A stretch of DNA of 17,540 nt from Comamonadaceae bacterium. GTDB taxonomy: Bacteria > Pseudomonadota > Gammaproteobacteria > Burkholderiales > Burkholderiaceae_C. Below are positions 14,276 to 17,540 of the stretch, piece after piece (the stretch's first letter is position 1; every line of letters begins with the position of its first letter). The stretch covers positions 1 through 17,540 of the forward strand of contig CANJXV010000021.1 of assembly GCA_947478935.1 (NCBI GenBank), in the 5' to 3' direction. Position numbers and translations under genes: made by a program. Under the pieces are notes generated by a model. The model was not told the DNA's origin, ran no database searches, and saw only the letters and a list, made by a program, of their open reading frames with translations.

Positions 14276-15391
14276 CTAAACCGCCCCCAGATGCGGCACC
14301 AAGCCGGACGTCGGCTGGCCGTTTTTCAGGGCTGCGGTAAAGGCCAGCATGCGGTCTATGGGCAAGCGGGCGCGCAGACCCAGCGCGCTGTCCACATGCA
14401 CTTCGCCCACCCCACTGTCCAAAACGCGGGCTACGTCCGCTAAACCGTTCATAGCCATCCAGGGGCACTGGGCGCAACTTTTGCACGTGGCGCTATTACC
14501 CGCGGTAGGCGCTTCGATGAAGGTCTTGCCGGGATTGAGCGTGCGCAGCTTGTGCAACATGCCTTTGTCGGTGGCGACGATAAGGGTGTCCGTGTCCATG
14601 GTCTGCGCCGCTTTGAGAATGGCTGAGGTCGAGCCTACCGCGTGCGCCAATGCCACCACATCAGCAGGGGACTCGGGGTGTACCAGCACGCCGGCCTGGG
14701 GGTGCTCGGCCATGAGGGCTTGCAATTCAAAAGCCTTGAACTCGTCATGCACGATGCACGAACCTTGCCACAAGACCATGTCCGCGCCGGTTTCCCGCTG
14801 GATGTAGCCGCCTAAGTGCTTGTCGGGAGCCCACAGTATTTTTTGCCCCGCATCTTTGAGCGCGCGCACAATGTCTAGCGCGCAGCTGGAGGTCACCACC
14901 CAGTCAGCCCGCGCTTTCACTGCAGCGCTGGTATTGGCATAGACCACGACAGTGCGGTCCGGGTGGGCATCGCAAAACGCGCTAAATTCGTCAATCGGGC
15001 AGCCCAGGTCTAAGGAACAAGTCGCGTCCAGATCCGGCATCAGCACACGCTTGTGTGGGCTCAGAATTTTGGAGGTTTCGCCCATAAAGCGCACGCCTGA
15101 AACGATCAGGGTTTGCGCGCTGTGGTCGCGGCCAAAGCGCGCCATTTCCAGCGAATCGCTCACCAGCCCGCCGGTGGCTTCGGCCAGGTCTTGCAAGTCC
15201 GGATGTACGTAATAGTGCGACACCATGACCGCGTTTTTTTCATGCAGCAAGCGGGTGATTTTTTCTTTGAGTGCTACCCGCTCATCCGGGCTGGGCTCCA
15301 CCGGAACCCGCGCCCAAGCGTGACGAGTGCTGCAAGCGGGTTGTTCATATTCAACGTCAATGCGCTGCAAGGGAAATTCAAGTGTTTGCAT
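14276..15391 (-). CDS. nadA: Quinolinate synthase NadA
   Basis: NadA condenses iminoaspartate with dihydroxyacetone phosphate to quinolinate in de novo NAD synthesis, using an oxygen-sensitive [4Fe-4S] cluster. The 371-residue protein has SHYYVHPDLQDLAE near residue 58, SGVRFMGETSKIL, and the three cluster ligands Cys125 (DATCSLD), Cys212 (GSCIVHDEF) and Cys309 (CKSCAQCPWMAMN). Their spacings of 87 and 97 residues agree with those I recall for the E. coli enzyme (Cys113/200/297). The C-terminal CxxCxxC is also present. The start is ATG 15391, which overlaps the nadC stop as TAATG and has AGAGGA about 6 nt upstream, so it is the second gene of a nadC-nadA operon. Its downstream flank is the toxin-gene remnant region, with no terminator seen. 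Confidence 0.96.
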   Translation of the reverse strand: MQTLEFPLQRIDVEYEQPACSTRHAWARVPVEPSPDERVALKEKITRLLHEKNAVMVSHYYVHPDLQDLAEATGGLVSDSLEMARFGRDHSAQTLIVSGVRFMGETSKILSPHKRVLMPDLDATCSLDLGCPIDEFSAFCDAHPDRTVVVYANTSAAVKARADWVVTSSCALDIVRALKDAGQKILWAPDKHLGGYIQRETGADMVLWQGSCIVHDEFKAFELQALMAEHPQAGVLVHPESPADVVALAHAVGSTSAILKAAQTMDTDTLIVATDKGMLHKLRTLNPGKTFIEAPTAGNSATCKSCAQCPWMAMNGLADVARVLDSGVGEVHVDSALGLRARLPIDRMLAFTAALKNGQPTSGLVPHLGAV

Positions 15392-16260
15392 TACACATCC
15401 TCTATGCGCATAGAAAAATCTACCGCGCGTATATCTTTGGTCAGCGCGCCTATGGAAATGCGGTCCACACCAGTGGCGGCAATGGCTTGCACCGTATCCA
15501 TGTTCACGCCGCCAGACACTTCCAAAATCGTACGCCCGGCGTTGATAGCCACTGCTTCGCGCAATTGCGCATGCGTCATATTGTCCAGCAGTACCATGCG
15601 CGCGCCGGCCTGCAAGGCTTCGTGCAGTTGCTGCAAAGTCTCCACCTCGATTTCGATAAACGCAGCCTTCGCGGCCATAACTTGGGCGCGCTGCAAAGCG
15701 GCGGACACGCCACCGGCCGCGGCGATATGGTTTTCTTTAATGAGTACCGCGTCGTACAAACCGATGCGGTGGTTGGTGCCGCCGCCACAGCGCACCGCGT
15801 ATTTTTGGGCCAGGCGCAAGCCCGGCAGGGTTTTGCGGGTATCGACAATCTGCGCTCGGTTGCCCGGCACAGCCTGCACGGCGGATACAAACTGCGCGGT
15901 GTGCGTGGCCACGCCGCTAAGCAATTGCAAAAAATTAAGCATCGTGCGCTCTGCTATGAGTAAGGCTTGGGCCGGGCCTTCTAGGGTCAGCACCACTTGA
16001 TTGGCCTGGCCCCGCGCACCCTCGGCCACCAGCCAGTGCATCTGCGCTTGCGGCGCCAGGGCGTGCAAAGCAGCCTGGGCCCACGGCTGGCCGCACAGCA
16101 CAGCGCTTTCGCGCAATAGCACCCTGGCGCGGGCGCGGCGCTCTGGGTCCACTAAAGCGGCTGTCAAATCGCCGCTACCCACGTCTTCGGCCAGGGCGCG
16201 GGCGGCGTCTAGCTGTGCCAGGCGGGCAATGGCGTCTGTAGAGAAGTCAAACTGCGTCAT
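15391..16260 (-). CDS. nadC: Nicotinate-nucleotide pyrophosphorylase (quinolinate phosphoribosyltransferase) NadC
   Basis: NadC converts quinolinate and PRPP to nicotinate mononucleotide and CO2, the step after NadA. The 289-residue protein has the N-terminal AEDVGSGDLTAALV, the helical ERTMLNFLQLLSGVATHT, then the active-site run IVDTRKTLPGLRLAQKYAV, CGGGTNHRIGLYDAVLIKEN, EIEVETLQQ, VLLDNMT, ILEVSGGVN and DRISIGALT of the beta/alpha barrel. All these are standard, and the length is normal. The ATG at 16260 has no Shine-Dalgarno; a TATGCT -10-like box lies 9 nt upstream, suggesting a very short leader. It is divergent from the DUF3460 gene. nadA follows with a one-base overlap. nadB (aspartate oxidase), which would supply the substrate, is not in this window. 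Confidence 0.96.
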   Translation of the reverse strand: MTQFDFSTDAIARLAQLDAARALAEDVGSGDLTAALVDPERRARARVLLRESAVLCGQPWAQAALHALAPQAQMHWLVAEGARGQANQVVLTLEGPAQALLIAERTMLNFLQLLSGVATHTAQFVSAVQAVPGNRAQIVDTRKTLPGLRLAQKYAVRCGGGTNHRIGLYDAVLIKENHIAAAGGVSAALQRAQVMAAKAAFIEIEVETLQQLHEALQAGARMVLLDNMTHAQLREAVAINAGRTILEVSGGVNMDTVQAIAATGVDRISIGALTKDIRAVDFSMRIEDV

Positions 16261-16269
16261 GGTACGCGT

Positions 16270-16275
16270 AGCATA
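16270..16275 (-). promoter_or_regulatory. Possible -10 box for nadC-nadA
   Basis: On the minus strand the hexamer is TATGCT, ending 9 nt before the nadC ATG. Normal spacing would give a leader of about 2-3 nt, consistent with the missing ribosome site. No -35 match is visible, so this is weak. Confidence 0.3.
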
Positions 16276-16327
16276 GCGGCAATACTGCGAGGGACTGGGG
16301 CTTTGGGCCTACACTGCGCCCTGCCCC

Positions 16328-16333
16328 TAAAAT
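16328..16333 (+). promoter_or_regulatory. -10 box and ribosome site for the DUF3460-scpA genes
   Basis: TAAAAT at 16328-16333 is a good -10 hexamer. Transcription would start near 16340, just before AAGGA (16344-16348), which is 6 nt from the ATG at 16355. The -35 region is poorly conserved. Divergent from the nadC promoter in the same 94-bp gap. Confidence 0.5.
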
Positions 16334-16354
16334 CGGTCGCTACAAGGATTTGCC

Positions 16355-16564
16355 ATGTCTCTATTTCGCCGCCCCGATTACCACTCTGAAGCCAGCCTGT
16401 TCATTGACCAGCTCAAAGCCTCTCGGCCCGCACTGGAATCGCAGCAAAGAGCCGGGCGCGCGCTACTGTGGGACCTAAGCCTAGACCGCAGCGCGCAAGC
16501 GGGCTACCGCGAAGCCAAAGTGGCGCAAATGCCTTACGTCTACCAGACCAAGTCGGACCAGTAA
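16355..16564 (+). CDS. DUF3460 family small protein
   Basis: This 69-residue soluble protein has no signal or membrane segment. It begins MSLFRRPDYHSEASLFIDQL and ends MPYVYQTKSDQ. The pattern of SEASLFIDQLK, then QQRAGRALLWD and a terminal PYVYQTK matches the DUF3460 family, found mainly in betaproteobacteria and of unknown function. The start is supported by AAGGA 6 nt upstream and a TAAAAT box. It lies 55 bp before scpA on the same strand, with no terminator between, so they are probably co-transcribed. That recurrent position suggests a link with chromosome segregation or with the genes after scpA, but this is inference only. Confidence 0.85.
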   Translation: MSLFRRPDYHSEASLFIDQLKASRPALESQQRAGRALLWDLSLDRSAQAGYREAKVAQMPYVYQTKSDQ

Positions 16565-16619
16565 GCCCGCCTTCACCCAGCCTGAACCAGCCAGCACCGA
16601 ATCGGGTGGTCACCCCGCG

Positions 16620-17471
16620 ATGAACAGCAGCGCTAATTCCCTGCCCATGGAAGCCGCCGTATTGGTGGACGGTTCGCCCGAAGTGGTGGACCATGTGGCC
16701 GTGGCCCGCCTGTACGGCGAACCTCTTTTTGCCATGCCGCTGGATTTGTACATCCCGCCGGACGCACTGGAAGTTTTTCTAGAAGCCTTTGAAGGCCCGC
16801 TGGACTTTTTGCTCTACCTGATCCGTAAACAGAATTTCAATATTCTCGATATTCCCATGCTTAGCGTGACGCGGCAGTACCTGGTCTATGTGGACCAGAT
16901 CCGCAAGCGAAACCTAGAACTGGCAGCCGAATACCTGCTGATGGCGGCGATGCTGATCGAGATCAAGTCGCGCATGCTTTTGCCGCCCAAGAAAAGCGCT
17001 GAAGGCGAAGAGCCTGAAGACCCGCGTGCCGAGCTGGTGCGCCGCCTGCTGGAATATGAGCAAATCAAGCGCGCCGCTGCCAATCTCAACACCGTGCCGC
17101 AATTCGGACGGGATTTCCTCAAAGCAGCGGTCTATGTGGACCAGAGCATTGCGGTGCGCTTTCCCGATGTGGAAGTGGTGGATTTGCAAGAAGCCTGGCG
17201 CTCCATGGTGCAGCGGGCCAAGCTAGTACAACACCACAAAATCAGCCGCGCCGAACTGTCGGTGCGCGAGCACATGAGCATGGTGCTGAAAAAACTGCAA
17301 GGCAAACGCTTTGTCGGCTTTGAAGATTTATTCGATCCGCATTTGGGCCTGCCAACCCTGGTAGTCACGTTTATAGCCATGCTGGAGCTGGCCAAAGAAA
17401 CGCTGATTGAAATCACCCAAGCCGAAGCCTATGCGCCGATTTATGTGCGCCTGGCCTACACCCAGAACTGA
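16620..17471 (+). CDS. scpA: Segregation and condensation protein A
   Basis: ScpA is the kleisin subunit that, with ScpB, bridges the SMC ATPase heads for chromosome compaction and segregation. The 283-residue protein has a 30-40 residue N-terminal extension, then the family core VFLEAFEGPLDFLLYLIRKQ, NFNILDIPMLSVTRQYLVYV, and AAEYLLMAAMLIEIKSRMLL, the helical bundle that contacts the SMC neck. An acidic linker (EGEEPEDPRAE) follows. The C-terminal winged-helix half has VTFIAMLELAKETLIEITQ, the cap-contacting part. ATG 16620 is the first start in frame after the DUF3460 gene, with only a weak GGTGGT 9 nt upstream; Met10 (16647) is an alternative. scpB and smc are not in the window. Confidence 0.95.
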   Translation: MNSSANSLPMEAAVLVDGSPEVVDHVAVARLYGEPLFAMPLDLYIPPDALEVFLEAFEGPLDFLLYLIRKQNFNILDIPMLSVTRQYLVYVDQIRKRNLELAAEYLLMAAMLIEIKSRMLLPPKKSAEGEEPEDPRAELVRRLLEYEQIKRAAANLNTVPQFGRDFLKAAVYVDQSIAVRFPDVEVVDLQEAWRSMVQRAKLVQHHKISRAELSVREHMSMVLKKLQGKRFVGFEDLFDPHLGLPTLVVTFIAMLELAKETLIEITQAEAYAPIYVRLAYTQN

Positions 17472-17510
17472 ACCCGGCCCCACCCGCCTCTGCCTCACCG
17501 GAGATACCGC

Positions 17511-17540
17511 ATGGTCACTACCAGTCCTGCCGAACCCTTA
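17511..17540 (+). CDS. Start of an unidentified gene (3' end cut by window)
   Basis: Ten open codons (MVTTSPAEPL) follow an ATG with GGAGA (17500-17504) 6 nt upstream and lie 39 bp after the scpA stop on the same strand. The ribosome site and spacing support a real gene in the scpA operon. In related genomes panC can follow scpA, but ten residues are too few to name it. Confidence 0.5.
   Translation, partial: MVTTSPAEPL

Noticed and set aside
15113..16000. 295-codon plus-strand frame opposite nadC-nadA
   Set aside because: Antisense shadow of two highly conserved enzymes; Ser/Thr/Cys/Ala-rich and without motifs.
1..17540. CRISPR arrays, tRNA or rRNA genes, insertion sequences, phage genes
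   Set aside because: Reading both strands I saw no regularly spaced repeats, no cloverleaf with TTCRA arm, no transposase or integrase motifs, and almost all DNA is accounted for by coding genes.

Overview
The window looks like a chromosomal segment of a betaproteobacterium in the order Burkholderiales, most likely family Comamonadaceae. The grounds are moderately high GC content, heavy GC bias at third codon positions, the DUF3460-scpA gene pair, the protein sequences, and a MutL that carries its own endonuclease motif. No database search was possible, so the family-level assignment is inference.

Layout. (1) Bases 1-4706: a BMP-type (basic membrane protein/PnrA-like) ABC importer operon, with an ATPase cut by the left edge, two permeases and a substrate-binding lipoprotein, closed by a strong intrinsic terminator. 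These systems usually import nucleosides or purines. (2) 4807-7832: three tightly packed plus-strand genes for an amine or amino-acid FAD oxidoreductase (DAO/PuuB-like), a small cupin (DUF861 type) and an MFS transporter, probably a small catabolic unit. (3) 7829-8497, minus strand: a DedA-family membrane protein. It overlaps the MFS gene tail to tail and is divergent from mutL across a 40-bp gap, in which both genes appear to have a -10 box exactly 6 nt from the start codon (candidate leaderless transcripts). (4) 8538-13108: mutL, a MATE efflux pump and miaA, an operon-like run of DNA repair, efflux and tRNA modification. (5) 13109-13852: two inverted repeats, then a LolD/MacB-like ABC ATPase with no permease in view. 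(6) 13853-14275: about 420 bp without an intact gene. It holds an unidentified coding fragment, a HigB-type toxin C-terminus with the first codons of a possible higA, and a VapC (PIN domain) C-terminus, so it reads as a toxin-antitoxin graveyard. (7) 14276-16260, minus strand: nadC-nadA, de novo NAD synthesis. (8) 16355-17540: a DUF3460 small protein, scpA (condensin partner) and the first ten codons of another gene.

Most of the window is ordinary housekeeping and transport. I see no phage, insertion sequence, CRISPR array, rRNA or tRNA, and no convincing new multi-gene system. The parts most worth a second look are the decayed toxin-antitoxin junction beside the orphan ABC ATPase, the symmetric leaderless dedA/mutL promoter pair, and the palindrome in front of the ABC ATPase gene.
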